64,000 nucleotides of DNA from an uncultured Verrucomicrobiales bacterium (GTDB taxonomy: Bacteria; Verrucomicrobiota; Verrucomicrobiia; Verrucomicrobiales; Akkermansiaceae). The translations under genes were made by a program, and so were the position numbers. Position 1 is the stretch's first letter. Every line of letters starts with the position of its first letter. The notes beneath the pieces are model-generated. The model was given only the letters and a program-made list of their open reading frames with translations. It did no database searches and was not told where the DNA came from. Below are positions 30,784-39,983 of the stretch, piece after piece. The stretch spans positions 1 through 64,000 of the forward strand of contig CAJQKQ010000008.1 of NCBI GenBank assembly GCA_905478925.1, written 5' to 3'.

Positions 30784-30915
30784 GACGGATGGGAAACGAT
30801 GATCGCCGGGGAGTCAATGGCGGGGGTGAGGTATGGGTTGGTAACATTTGCCAAAAAAACGCTTGTGGATCGAACGGTGTAAAACCAAGGTGTAAGAATA
30901 AAGAACGACACCTGA

Positions 30916-32379
30916 ATGAGTCCGAAAATCCTCCCAAACGCGCTTCTCGCCACGTTTCTCCTTTGCTCGATCTGTTTGGCTCCCAATGCCTTCGGGCAAC
31001 TAAGTGTGGCGGAGAAAGAAGATGTCGGGTTCACGTCTCTTGGCGCACGCCTCGGGGACTCCACTCCGACCGGTAGCGGGATTTCGGTTAGCCAGGTTGA
31101 AGCGCGCACGAATCCACCCGCTGAGGGAGAGGCTGCCGCACCAGCGATATATCGTCCGGATGCGTCCCAATTCTCGGGGAAGCAGTTTTTCTATGAATCG
31201 GGCGGGGCTACCGACGCGTCCTCCCACGCGACCACCGTCGGGAGATATTTCTATGGATCTTCATCCCTGTCCCCTGACATCGGGATGTCGCCGGAAAGAA
31301 TCGGTGTTTATGACGCCAATGGATTTTTGAATTCGGACGTTCTCCATACATTCGACACCTCCGTATTGCCCGAGGTGGAAACCAATGATATCCAGAATCA
31401 CAGCTGGGTTGGCGAATTCGGGGCAAGCGAAGCTAATATAGATGCGATGAGGAGAATGGATTATTCGATCCAGCGTGACGATTTCGTGGCAACCTATGGG
31501 CTTAACAATGGTAGTGGAACATCCGTCCCCAGCCTCATGGCAGGTGCCTATAACGGCATCACGGTGGGGCGTTCCGATGGGCAGCACAGCAGGGGAGGAA
31601 TCACGCTCGACGGGGGAATTCGCACAAGGCCGGACATCGTGGTTCCCACCAGTTTGACCAGCTGGGCGGCTCCTACGGTGGGGAGCGCCGCCAGCCTTCT
31701 GGTCGAAACGGCGCGAAGCACCTCGGCACTTGCGAATGCGGACAGCTCAATCGTGGTGAAATCACTATTGATGACCGGAGCGACGCGGGATGAGGCGGAG
31801 TTTGGCGGGAACTGGACGCATACGGACACGAGTCCCCTTGATGCGATCTACGGGGCAGGCGAGCTGAACATCGATAGGAGCCACGGGATACTTGAAAGCG
31901 GAGAGTATCCAGCCGAGGCTGCGCAGGTTGCCGGGTCGACGGGTTGGGATCTCGGGCAATCCTCCGCGACAGTGCCACAGTTGTATTTTTTCGATCTCGA
32001 CCCGGAAAGTGTGGATTTCCAGATCGCCGCCACTCTTGTTTGGAACAGGGATATTGTGGTATCCGACGAACAGCCCGGGTTAGGAACGGACTATTCTTTC
32101 ACTCCCTCACTGGCGAATTTGAACCTGAAGCTGTATTCCGCAGAAGGTTTCATGATCGGCAGCCAGCTTGCGGAGAGTTCCAGTAGCGTGGACAATGTGG
32201 AATTGATCGCTGCCTCAGGTCTTGGTTCCGGCAGATACGTTTGGGAAGTCTCTTCTGACACGGATCTCACTGAATACGGTTTTTCGTGGCTTGTTGAAGG
32301 TGCCACCCCTGTCCCTGAGCCATCCGTTTTGTCTCTGTTCTGCCTGATCGGATTGTCTTTACTTAGGCGGCGACGTTAG
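30916..32379 (+). CDS. subtilase-like PEP-CTERM protein
   Basis: The 487-residue exported protein has a signal peptide (LLATFLLCSICLAPNAFG). A C-terminal sorting tag VPEPSVLSLFCLIGLSLLRRRR is of PEP-CTERM type, handled by an exosortase. In between it reads like a diverged S8 peptidase: GSGISVSQVEA where the catalytic Asp strand should be, SSHATTVGRYFYGSS for the His region, NHSWVG, and TSWAAPTVGSAASLL for the Ser region. The Asp is not evident and GTS is altered, so activity is doubtful. The cytochrome lipoprotein gene follows after 15 bases. Confidence 0.75.
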   Translation: MSPKILPNALLATFLLCSICLAPNAFGQLSVAEKEDVGFTSLGARLGDSTPTGSGISVSQVEARTNPPAEGEAAAPAIYRPDASQFSGKQFFYESGGATDASSHATTVGRYFYGSSSLSPDIGMSPERIGVYDANGFLNSDVLHTFDTSVLPEVETNDIQNHSWVGEFGASEANIDAMRRMDYSIQRDDFVATYGLNNGSGTSVPSLMAGAYNGITVGRSDGQHSRGGITLDGGIRTRPDIVVPTSLTSWAAPTVGSAASLLVETARSTSALANADSSIVVKSLLMTGATRDEAEFGGNWTHTDTSPLDAIYGAGELNIDRSHGILESGEYPAEAAQVAGSTGWDLGQSSATVPQLYFFDLDPESVDFQIAATLVWNRDIVVSDEQPGLGTDYSFTPSLANLNLKLYSAEGFMIGSQLAESSSSVDNVELIAASGLGSGRYVWEVSSDTDLTEYGFSWLVEGATPVPEPSVLSLFCLIGLSLLRRRR

Positions 32380-32394
32380 TTCACTAATCTTCCG

Positions 32395-32802
32395 ATGCAT
32401 CACTTCAGGAAAGCTTCGGAAAACGTGTTGAAACCGATCCGTGTTGTTTTGACCGGATTTGCAATTTCTCTCGCAGGTTGCGCACCGGGTGGAGGGCAGA
32501 TGGGTGATATGGCTGGCGAGGACGACGGTTCCGTCGGCGGGATCTCCGAGGTTCCTAACCCGGATGAGAAGATGGCGAGGGCAGCCGGGAAGCCGCTTTC
32601 CCAGCTACAGCGCGGGCATGAGGTTTACATGCTGAACTGCGGGCAGTGCCACCAATATCAGCTTCCTGAAGAGGTTGACATCTTTGACTGGGAGGATGCG
32701 ATGCCGAAGATGATCGGCCACGCCGGGCTGCCTACTTCCGATGAGAAGGCAGTACTCGACTACGTCGTGGCGGTGAAGAAAAGCAAGGGACAGGAATTTT
32801 AG
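32395..32802 (+). CDS. monohaem c-type cytochrome lipoprotein
   Basis: The 135-residue product has a lipoprotein signal (VVLTGFAISLAGCAPGG). One haem-binding motif, NCGQCHQYQ, lies near residue 81, and a distal Met is available in AMPKMIGHAGL. The small fold (GHEVYMLNCGQCH ... DEKAVLDYVVAVKKSKG) suits a periplasmic electron carrier. It lies 15 bases after the PEP-CTERM gene and 54 before the peptide-transporter genes, on the same strand. Confidence 0.85.
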   Translation: MHHFRKASENVLKPIRVVLTGFAISLAGCAPGGGQMGDMAGEDDGSVGGISEVPNPDEKMARAAGKPLSQLQRGHEVYMLNCGQCHQYQLPEEVDIFDWEDAMPKMIGHAGLPTSDEKAVLDYVVAVKKSKGQEF

Positions 32803-32856
32803 GTCAACCGGGCTTGCCAAGCCGAATCACACGTTGACACTGTCGCGAGCCAACGA

Positions 32857-34203
32857 GTGAAGAGTTATTTCCTACGAAGATTCCTGCTGATCCCGCCCAC
32901 GTTGCTGGGGATCACCTTTCTTGTCTTCGCGATTACGAGATTCGTGCCGGGCGGTCCGATGGACAGGATGCTTCAGCAGGCGGCGGGGAACTCGGAGGGC
33001 GGCGGTGGTAAGAAATCCTCCAGCGAGGCCAGCGGCGGTCTCAGCGAGGAGCAGATGGAAGAGCTTGAGGAGCAGTTCGGCCTCGATAAGGCGATGCCGA
33101 TTGCCTACCTGCAGTGGCTCGGGGCGGCACCGCGTGAAGTCGGACTTTCCAAAGGCGAGTTCGGAGAGCAGGGCGACGGCGTGATCGGCGGCGGTGGGAA
33201 GGATCCGGAAAATACGGCGACACTGGTGCTGCACGGCGACGGGCGCTTGGTTGAGGTGAGGAAAAAGGGGGGTGAGATCGTTTCCGCAAAATACCGGGTG
33301 AACGGCATGAGCATATTTGAGGATGGCTGGAAGCTGCGCTATGAGGATGCGGAGACCCGTGAGGAAAGGTTCAGGCGGCGCAGTCTGGAGGGTGCCGAGG
33401 TGCCGTCCTATTCGCCCCGAGCGGTCGCCTACAAGAGCAGGTTCAGCGGTCTTCTCCAGGGCGATCTCGGACGATCCACGGTTTACAACGATCCGGTTTG
33501 GGAAATGATTTTGGGAAGGGTGCCAGTGGCGCTCTACTTCGGGCTGCTTACGGCGATCATCACCTACGCGATCTGCCTTCCGCTGGGCGTTCTCAAAGCC
33601 CTGAAGCACCGGACGTTCATCGACAGCGCCAGCTCCATCCTGATTTTTATCGGTTATTCGATCCCCGGTTTCGCGCTCGGTGCGATCCTTCTGGTTCATC
33701 TGGGCGCGCGCATGAACCTCTTCCCGCTGTTCGGACTGATGAGTCCGGATTTCTCGGAAATGGCGCGGTGGGAGCAGGTTAAAGATCTGGCGCACCACAC
33801 AGTCCTTCCACTGCTCTGTTATCTGGTCGGTTCGTTTGCGATGCTCACCATGCTGACCAAGAATAACCTCATGGATCAGCTTTCGGCGGATTACGTCCGG
33901 ACTGCTGTTTCGAAGGGCGTGGGTTTCCGTAAGGCGGTTTTCGGCCATGCGTTCCGTAACTCGATGATCCCGGTCGCGACGAGTGCCGGCAGCCTCGTCG
34001 AGATTTTCATCGGTGGATCGATTTTGGTGGAGACGGTTTTCGATATCCAGGGCTTCGGCCTCCTCCAATACCAGGCGGTGGTCGCGCGGGATGTGCCGGT
34101 CATCATGGGCACCCTGACCATCGCGGCATTCCTGATGCTACTCGGAAAAGTGCTTTCGGATGTTATCGTTGCGATGGTGGATCCCAGGATTAAATTCAAA
34201 TGA
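32857..34203 (+). CDS. peptide ABC transporter permease (OppB/YejB type) with insert
   Basis: The 448-residue protein starts at a GTG and has TM1 in FLLIPPTLLGITFLVFAITRFVPGGP, the family signature start. The permease core follows from about residue 205 (VPVALYFGLLTAIITYAICLPLGVLKALKHR), with the EAA loop YVRTAVSKGVGFRKAVFGHAFRNSMIPV. Between TM1 and the core is a periplasmic insert of about 110 residues beyond the normal length. It includes NTATLVLHGDGRLVEVRKKGGEIVSAKY. The stop overlaps the next permease start by four bases. Confidence 0.9.
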   Translation: MKSYFLRRFLLIPPTLLGITFLVFAITRFVPGGPMDRMLQQAAGNSEGGGGKKSSSEASGGLSEEQMEELEEQFGLDKAMPIAYLQWLGAAPREVGLSKGEFGEQGDGVIGGGGKDPENTATLVLHGDGRLVEVRKKGGEIVSAKYRVNGMSIFEDGWKLRYEDAETREERFRRRSLEGAEVPSYSPRAVAYKSRFSGLLQGDLGRSTVYNDPVWEMILGRVPVALYFGLLTAIITYAICLPLGVLKALKHRTFIDSASSILIFIGYSIPGFALGAILLVHLGARMNLFPLFGLMSPDFSEMARWEQVKDLAHHTVLPLLCYLVGSFAMLTMLTKNNLMDQLSADYVRTAVSKGVGFRKAVFGHAFRNSMIPVATSAGSLVEIFIGGSILVETVFDIQGFGLLQYQAVVARDVPVIMGTLTIAAFLMLLGKVLSDVIVAMVDPRIKFK

Positions 34204-35780
34204 GCAAGCGAACCATAGGATTCATCATGTTGCTCCTCGGGCTGTTCGCGGCCATCGGGGAAATACGCGGGATCGATTTCCCGACGGCCCGCTGGTTCTT
34301 CTCGGCGAGCCGTGATGTGCCCCTCCTGAAATGGAAAACGGAGTATGGGGCTTTCCTCTGGTTCGGCTGGATAAGCTCGGCGATTCTTGTCTTCGGCGGG
34401 ATTTCGCTTTGTATGAAGTCGTTTTCCGGTGGCCCGCCCAATCCGGTGGCGCTCCGTAGGGTGAAGCGTTTCAGGGAGATCAAGCGGGGATATTACTCCC
34501 TGGTAATCCTGCTTGGTCTGGCCGGATTCGCCTCGCTCGACCAGGTGGTTGTCGGTAAGCAGGCGCTGGCGGTTCAGTACGGAGGAAAATGGTTTTTCCC
34601 CGCCTTCAAGCCGAAACCTTTCAAGGGATCGGACTTCGGCATCGCGGGCGAGCTTGCCGAGGCTCCGGTGAACTACCGCAAACTGAAGAAGGATTTTGGC
34701 AAGGATGATTCGGCCGGGAAAGTGATCATGCCCCTGATTCCGTTCGGATCCACCGACGATACCCTGAAGCCGCGCTCCAAATCGCTTACGGAGAGGCTGG
34801 GGGTCTTCAATGAGTCAGGTGGCAGGGATCCTTATTTCGGCCTCGCCGCGAAGTATTACGACGTCGAGGAAGGTAGCTTTCATCTGCGCTTCACCTTGCG
34901 AAACGGAAAATTCAACGGGCCGGTGGACGGCTGGAACGCGGAGGGTGAAAGGGTCTATACTGCGGAGTATAGGAAGGGTGAGAAGCTCAAGGAGAAATTC
35001 AGCGGAGCGGGTTCGGTGGAGGATTTTCTCGCGATCGAAAGCGGCGAACTCAGGGCGCTGAAATACCATCCGTCGCCGCCGATCTGGGAGGAGGGGAACT
35101 TGCTGGGGACGACCTCGCAGGGCTACGACGTCCTCGCCTATCTCTACGGTGGTCTGCAGGTCAATTTTAAGGCGGCCCTGATCTTCCTTCCTATCGTCTA
35201 TGCGGTTGGGATCACCATTGGGATGCTGATGGGATATCTCGGTGGATGGTTTGATCTGGTGATGGACCGCGCCATTGAGATTTTCTCGAACATGCCGTTC
35301 CTTTTCGTGGTGATCATCCTCTCTAGCATGGTGCCGGAACAGTTCAAGGGGCTGCCGATCATCCTCACGATCCTGATGCTGTTCGGCTGGATGGGGATTG
35401 CTTCGCTGATGCGCACGGCGGCCTATCGTGACAAGGAGCGTGATTACATTGCCGCAGCCCGCGTGCTCGGCGCGGGGACACCGCGCATCATTTTCAGTCA
35501 TCTTCTGCCGAACACGGTGGCGATCATCGTGACACTGGTGCCGTTCACCATGTCGTCGCTGATTTCCTCGTTGACGGCTCTCGATTACCTTGGCTTCGGC
35601 CTGCCGCCCGAGTATGCGACATGGGGTCGCCTGCTCAACGATGGTCTCTCTAACCTTTCCGCGCCTTGGCTGGTATCTGCGACGTTTTTCGTGCTCGTCG
35701 GGTTGCTCGTCCTGATCACGTTCATTGGCGAGGCTGTTCGTGAGGCCTACGATCCGAAAAAATTCAGCTATTACCGTTGA
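34200..35780 (+). CDS. peptide ABC transporter permease (OppC/YejE type) with MORN-like insert
   Basis: The 526-residue protein is far longer than the usual 300-340. Hydrophobic segments near residues 7-22, 57-75 and 97-112 precede a long periplasmic part. The core comes after about residue 315 (VNFKAALIFLPIVYAVGITIGMLMGYLGGW), with the coupling loop RDYIAAARVLGAGTPRIIFSHLLPN. The insert holds a MORN/YwqK-like stretch, HLRFTLRNGKFNGPVDGWNAEGERVYTAEYRKGEKL. It pairs with the preceding permease. A TGATG junction couples it to the binding-protein gene. Confidence 0.9.
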   Translation: MSKRTIGFIMLLLGLFAAIGEIRGIDFPTARWFFSASRDVPLLKWKTEYGAFLWFGWISSAILVFGGISLCMKSFSGGPPNPVALRRVKRFREIKRGYYSLVILLGLAGFASLDQVVVGKQALAVQYGGKWFFPAFKPKPFKGSDFGIAGELAEAPVNYRKLKKDFGKDDSAGKVIMPLIPFGSTDDTLKPRSKSLTERLGVFNESGGRDPYFGLAAKYYDVEEGSFHLRFTLRNGKFNGPVDGWNAEGERVYTAEYRKGEKLKEKFSGAGSVEDFLAIESGELRALKYHPSPPIWEEGNLLGTTSQGYDVLAYLYGGLQVNFKAALIFLPIVYAVGITIGMLMGYLGGWFDLVMDRAIEIFSNMPFLFVVIILSSMVPEQFKGLPIILTILMLFGWMGIASLMRTAAYRDKERDYIAAARVLGAGTPRIIFSHLLPNTVAIIVTLVPFTMSSLISSLTALDYLGFGLPPEYATWGRLLNDGLSNLSAPWLVSATFFVLVGLLVLITFIGEAVREAYDPKKFSYYR

Positions 35781-37939
35781 TGCGAAACATACTGAAAACG
35801 ATTTTCTACACCGCTCTTGTTCTCGCGTTGGCGGGCTGCAGCAGGGAGGAGGATAGGGCGCTGAGGACTTCCGGTTTCGATGACTTTATTCCCCAATACA
35901 ACCGCTTCATCAGGGAATGGCTGCATGAAAGGCAGGCGGAGACGGCAGAGGAGATCAGTAAGGCGGAGAAGGGTATGCAGACGGCCGAGGGAGATCAGCG
36001 CGAGGCAGTCGAAAAACAACTGATCAACCTGAAAAGGGAGCAGGAGAAATGGGAGTTCCGGCTGGGTCTCGGAGATTATTTTCGGTTCGGGGATCCCTCG
36101 GACATCCCCGCGGATCTGGTTTGGGATGACGGGATGAATCATGAAGAGATCGGCGATCCCAGGGCGAAGAAAGGCGGCACATTCCGGGCATACATCTCCA
36201 CATTCCCGCCGACCCTGCGTGCGTTCGGCGATAACTCGAACAACAGTTTCAGGGGCGTGCTCTACGATGACATCGACATGCCTTTGGTAGGGCTGCATCC
36301 GAAATTGATGGAGATGATTCCCGGAATCGCCAAGGAGTGGGCAGTCTCGGAAGACGGGCGGACGGTGTATTTCAGAATCGATCCGGAGGCGCGCTATTCT
36401 GATGGTGTGCCGGTCAGGGCGCGGGACTATATTTTCGAATCATACCTGCGCATTTCCGACAACATCGTGAACCCGTATGCGAAGCAGTATTGGAAGGAAG
36501 AGATCGCCGGATTTGTGGCGTATGACGACCACACACTTTCGATCTCGCTGCCGGAGGCGAAGCTTTACGCTCCGGCCATTATAGGCAGTCTGAAGCCTTC
36601 TCAGCCAAATTTCTACGATGATTACGGTCCGGATTTTACCGAGCGTTATCAATGGGAATTCCCACCAACAACCGGAGCCTACGAGGTGCTTGCGGGGGAT
36701 GTCGTTAAGGGAGTTTCCGTGACTCAGACCAGGATCAAGGACTGGTGGGCGAAGGATAAAAAATATTACAGATACCGTTTCAACCCGGATCGCGTGCGGC
36801 ACGTGGTGGTGAGGGACGAATCGAAGGCCTTCGAGCTCTTCCGTGCCGGCGAGTTGGACAGCTTTTACATCACCCGCCCCGAGTATTGGTATGAGAAGTC
36901 TGAGGTCGATCCGGTTTTCAAGGGTTACATCGAACGCTACACGTTTTACACCCAGTATCCCGCCCTGCCGCGTGGGATGTATCTGAATATTACGAAACCG
37001 CTTCTCGATGAAAAGGATGTCCGTATCGGGATTCAGCATGCGATGAACTGGCAAAAGGTGATCGATGTGATTTTCCGTGGCGACTATCAGCGACTGGATG
37101 CCTTCAACCAGGGATACCTCCTCTTCAGCGATCCCTCGATCAAGGCTCCTCGATTCTCGATATCCGCGGCGCGTGAGGCGTTTGGGAAAGCGGGTTTCAC
37201 CCAGACGGGCCGCGACGGTATCCTGGAGAGAGCCGACGGGACGAGGCTTTCCGTTTCTGTCAGCTATCCGGCGATCCCGGCACTCGATCGTATGTTCGCG
37301 ATCCTGCGGGAGGAGGCAAAGGCTTGCGGATTCGATCTCCGCCTCGATTCCAACGAGCCGACGGTGAACTACAAGAAGGCGATGCTCAAACAGTATGACA
37401 TGGCCTTCACTGGTTGGGTGATTTCGCCGCCGGTGCCGAATTTTCACCAGTTCATACATTCGTCGAACGCACGTGACGAGAGGGGGAACATCAAGCCTCA
37501 GACGAATAACCTGTGGGTTTGGGGTAGGGATGACACGGATCTACTCAGTGAAAAAGCCCGCAATGCCCGTACCGAGGAGGAAATGCGAGACGCTGCCGTG
37601 AAGCTCCAGCACATTATCCATGAGGAGGCAGTTTTCGTCCCGTCCTACACGGTAGATTTCGTGAGGGTCGGTTCATGGCGCTGGGTTCGCTGGCCAGACT
37701 GCGAGGAAACCCGGTTCTGCCCGCCCGTGATGTATGAACCGCTGGAGGTGCATGTTCATTGGGTCGATGAGGAAATGATGGATGAGACGATGGCGGCGCG
37801 CCGGGACGGAAAGACTTTCGAAGAAGTGAACCGGATTTTCGACGACTATCGCTACCCTGTCACCGAGCAGCCGGAGTCCGAGCCGGTCGAAGAAGTGGTG
37901 TTGCCCGAACCTCCAGTCGAAACGGAGGTGCCGGAATGA
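35780..37939 (+). CDS. family 5 extracellular solute-binding lipoprotein
   Basis: The binding protein of the importer (about 719 aa from the ATG at 35780; the ORF track uses the TTG before it). A lipobox, LVLALAGCSRE, anchors it. Residues about 45-90 form a charged helix unlike standard OppA. The SBP_bac_5 domain follows: KKGGTFRAYISTFPPTLRAFGDNSNNSFRGVLYDDI, MIPGIAKEWAVSEDGRTVYFRIDPEARYSDGVPVRARDY and PALPRGMYLNITKPLLDEKDVRIGIQHAMNW. A Pro/Glu-rich tail closes it ([20 protein letters not shown]). The layout is closer to YejA than to OppA. It overlaps the ATPase gene by four bases. Confidence 0.9.
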   Translation: MRNILKTIFYTALVLALAGCSREEDRALRTSGFDDFIPQYNRFIREWLHERQAETAEEISKAEKGMQTAEGDQREAVEKQLINLKREQEKWEFRLGLGDYFRFGDPSDIPADLVWDDGMNHEEIGDPRAKKGGTFRAYISTFPPTLRAFGDNSNNSFRGVLYDDIDMPLVGLHPKLMEMIPGIAKEWAVSEDGRTVYFRIDPEARYSDGVPVRARDYIFESYLRISDNIVNPYAKQYWKEEIAGFVAYDDHTLSISLPEAKLYAPAIIGSLKPSQPNFYDDYGPDFTERYQWEFPPTTGAYEVLAGDVVKGVSVTQTRIKDWWAKDKKYYRYRFNPDRVRHVVVRDESKAFELFRAGELDSFYITRPEYWYEKSEVDPVFKGYIERYTFYTQYPALPRGMYLNITKPLLDEKDVRIGIQHAMNWQKVIDVIFRGDYQRLDAFNQGYLLFSDPSIKAPRFSISAAREAFGKAGFTQTGRDGILERADGTRLSVSVSYPAIPALDRMFAILREEAKACGFDLRLDSNEPTVNYKKAMLKQYDMAFTGWVISPPVPNFHQFIHSSNARDERGNIKPQTNNLWVWGRDDTDLLSEKARNARTEEEMRDAAVKLQHIIHEEAVFVPSYTVDFVRVGSWRWVRWPDCEETRFCPPVMYEPLEVHVHWVDEEMMDETMAARRDGKTFEEVNRIFDDYRYPVTEQPESEPVEEVVLPEPPVETEVPE

Positions 37940-38916
37940 GTGAGGAAAACCTTTTGGAAGTGGATCGCCTGATCACTTCGTTCGAGACCGAGCGTGGGCT
38001 GCTGCGGGCGGTGGATCAGGTCTCATTCAGTATCCCGTATGGAAAGACCGTCGGCATCGTCGGTGAATCCGGATGCGGAAAGAGTGTCACCGCGATGTCG
38101 ATCATGCGCCTATTGCCGCAGCCTTCGGGCAAGGTGCTTGGTGGCGAAATCCATTTCAAGGGGGAGGATCTCCTACATGCCAGCGACAAGCGGATGCGCG
38201 AGGTACGCGGCGGTGAGATCGGAGTCATCTTCCAGGAGCCGATGATCGCGCTGAACCCGGTCCACCGGATCGGCCGGCAGGTGGCGGAGGTCTTCCGAGT
38301 CCACAAGAAGATGTCGAAGAAAGATGCATGGGATGCGGCGACGGAAATGCTGGCGCTGCTGCGGATCCCAGCTCCCGAGAAGCGAATGATGGATTATCCT
38401 CACCACCTTTCCGGCGGAATGCGTCAGCGTGTCGTCATCGCGCTCGCACTCGCCTGTCGTCCGGATCTGATCGTCGCCGATGAACCGACAACCGCCCTTG
38501 ATGTAACCGTGCAGGCGCAGATCCTCGATCTGCTCGGCCAGCTGCAGAGCGAGATGGATATGTCCGTGATGCTCATCACCCATGATCTCGGAGTCATCGC
38601 CGAAACATGCGATGAAGTGGTGGTCATGTATGCGGGTCGCGTGGTGGAGAGTGCGCCGGTTGAGGAGCTTTTTGGAAACCCTCTCCATGCCTACACGAAG
38701 GCACTGCTGCGCTCGATCCCGACGCTCGATACGCCTCCGAAATCCGTGCTGCCGACGATTCCCGGTACCGTCGCGGCGCTGGCGGATTACACGCACGATT
38801 GCCGGTTCTGCCAGCGGCTCGGAAAAAAGACGGTCACCACCCGCGAGCGGCCTGAGTTCAAGGAAGTGCAGCCGGGTCACCGGCTGGAAATCTGCAAGGA
38901 ATGTTCCGACCTATGA
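37936..38916 (+). CDS. peptide ABC transporter ATPase (OppD/DppD type)
   Basis: The 326-residue ATPase has Walker [16 protein letters not shown] at about 44-58, the Q-loop [10 protein letters not shown], signature [19 protein letters not shown], Walker [15 protein letters not shown] and the switch-His [11 protein letters not shown]. The C-terminal oligopeptide extension contains [12 protein letters not shown] and EICKECSD cysteines, placed like the Fe-S/zinc Cys cluster of Dpp/Opp ATPases. It powers the importer together with the next ATPase, whose gene overlaps it by four bases. Confidence 0.93.
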   Translation: MSEENLLEVDRLITSFETERGLLRAVDQVSFSIPYGKTVGIVGESGCGKSVTAMSIMRLLPQPSGKVLGGEIHFKGEDLLHASDKRMREVRGGEIGVIFQEPMIALNPVHRIGRQVAEVFRVHKKMSKKDAWDAATEMLALLRIPAPEKRMMDYPHHLSGGMRQRVVIALALACRPDLIVADEPTTALDVTVQAQILDLLGQLQSEMDMSVMLITHDLGVIAETCDEVVVMYAGRVVESAPVEELFGNPLHAYTKALLRSIPTLDTPPKSVLPTIPGTVAALADYTHDCRFCQRLGKKTVTTRERPEFKEVQPGHRLEICKECSDL

Positions 38917-39917
38917 GCGATTCACCGATGCTGAAAGCCGATGATCTCCGCGTGCACTTTCCCGTGCGCAGCGGCCTTTTCCTGCGCCAGACAGGAGCCG
39001 TAAAAGCGGTGGACGGCGTTTCGTTGGAGCTCGCTGGCGGGGAGACACTAGGCCTCGTCGGTGAGTCGGGCTGCGGGAAATCGACCCTCGGTAAGGCACT
39101 TGTCCGTCTCTTGAAGCCAACCTCCGGCAGTATCCATTTCGAAGGCCGTGACATGAGTCACATCGGGCAGCGCGCCTTGCGCCCGCTTCGTCGGGATTTC
39201 CAGATGATTTTCCAGGATCCCGCTGAGTCGCTCGACGCTAGGATGAGTGTCCGTTCCCTCATTGAGGAGCCGTTTCGTATCCACGGGATGGGCAGCCGCG
39301 CCGAGCGAAAAAAGTGGGTCGATGAATTGCTCGACACCGTCGGCCTGTCCGCCGCATCTGCGGAGCGCTATTCTTTCGAATTTTCAGGCGGGCAACGCCA
39401 GCGCATCGGCATTGCACGGGCGCTCGCACTGAAGCCGAAGTGGCTGGTTTGCGACGAGCCGGTCTCGGCACTCGATGTTTCCGTGCAGTCGCAGATTCTG
39501 AATCTGTTGGTGGATTTACAGAAAGAATTCGGCCTGTCCTATCTCTTCATCGCCCATGACCTCTCCGTGGTGAAGCACATCAGTGACCGTGTGGCGGTGA
39601 TGTATCTCGGGAAAATCGTCGAACTCGCGGATTCGGAAACGATCTACCGGAATCCAAAACATGCTTATACCAAGGCACTGCTCTCCGCCGTGCCGGTTGC
39701 AGATCCGAAAGTAAAACGGAAAAAAATCCTCCTCGAGGGTGACGTCCCATCGCCCATCGACCCTCCCGAGGGAAGCGCCTTCGGCCATCGCCTCAACCAT
39801 CCCCGGTATGATGAAACGATAGGCATGGATCTATCCCTGAAGGAGATCGAACCCGGCCACTGGGTCGCAGCAGATCCTTGCTGCCTGGAGCCGGAGGACT
39901 GGAAGAGGCTTTCCTGA
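38913..39917 (+). CDS. peptide ABC transporter ATPase (OppF/DppF type)
   Basis: The second ATPase of the importer, about 334 residues from the ATG at 38913 ([18 protein letters not shown]). It has Walker [35 protein letters not shown], signature FSGGQRQRIGIARALALKP, Walker B WLVCDEPVSALDVSVQ and IAHDLSVVKHISDRVAVMYLGKIVE. The oligopeptide C-terminal extension includes DVPSPIDPPEGSAFGHR in place of the Cys-containing GCxFHxRC motif, so the usual cysteines are missing. It is the last gene of the five-gene importer. Confidence 0.93.
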   Translation: MSDSPMLKADDLRVHFPVRSGLFLRQTGAVKAVDGVSLELAGGETLGLVGESGCGKSTLGKALVRLLKPTSGSIHFEGRDMSHIGQRALRPLRRDFQMIFQDPAESLDARMSVRSLIEEPFRIHGMGSRAERKKWVDELLDTVGLSAASAERYSFEFSGGQRQRIGIARALALKPKWLVCDEPVSALDVSVQSQILNLLVDLQKEFGLSYLFIAHDLSVVKHISDRVAVMYLGKIVELADSETIYRNPKHAYTKALLSAVPVADPKVKRKKILLEGDVPSPIDPPEGSAFGHRLNHPRYDETIGMDLSLKEIEPGHWVAADPCCLEPEDWKRLS

Positions 39918-39983
39918 TTACGACGACCGTTGTTCCGCTAGCGTGCTCGCATGGAATGATTCCGGCTGTCGTGGAAGAGGAAT

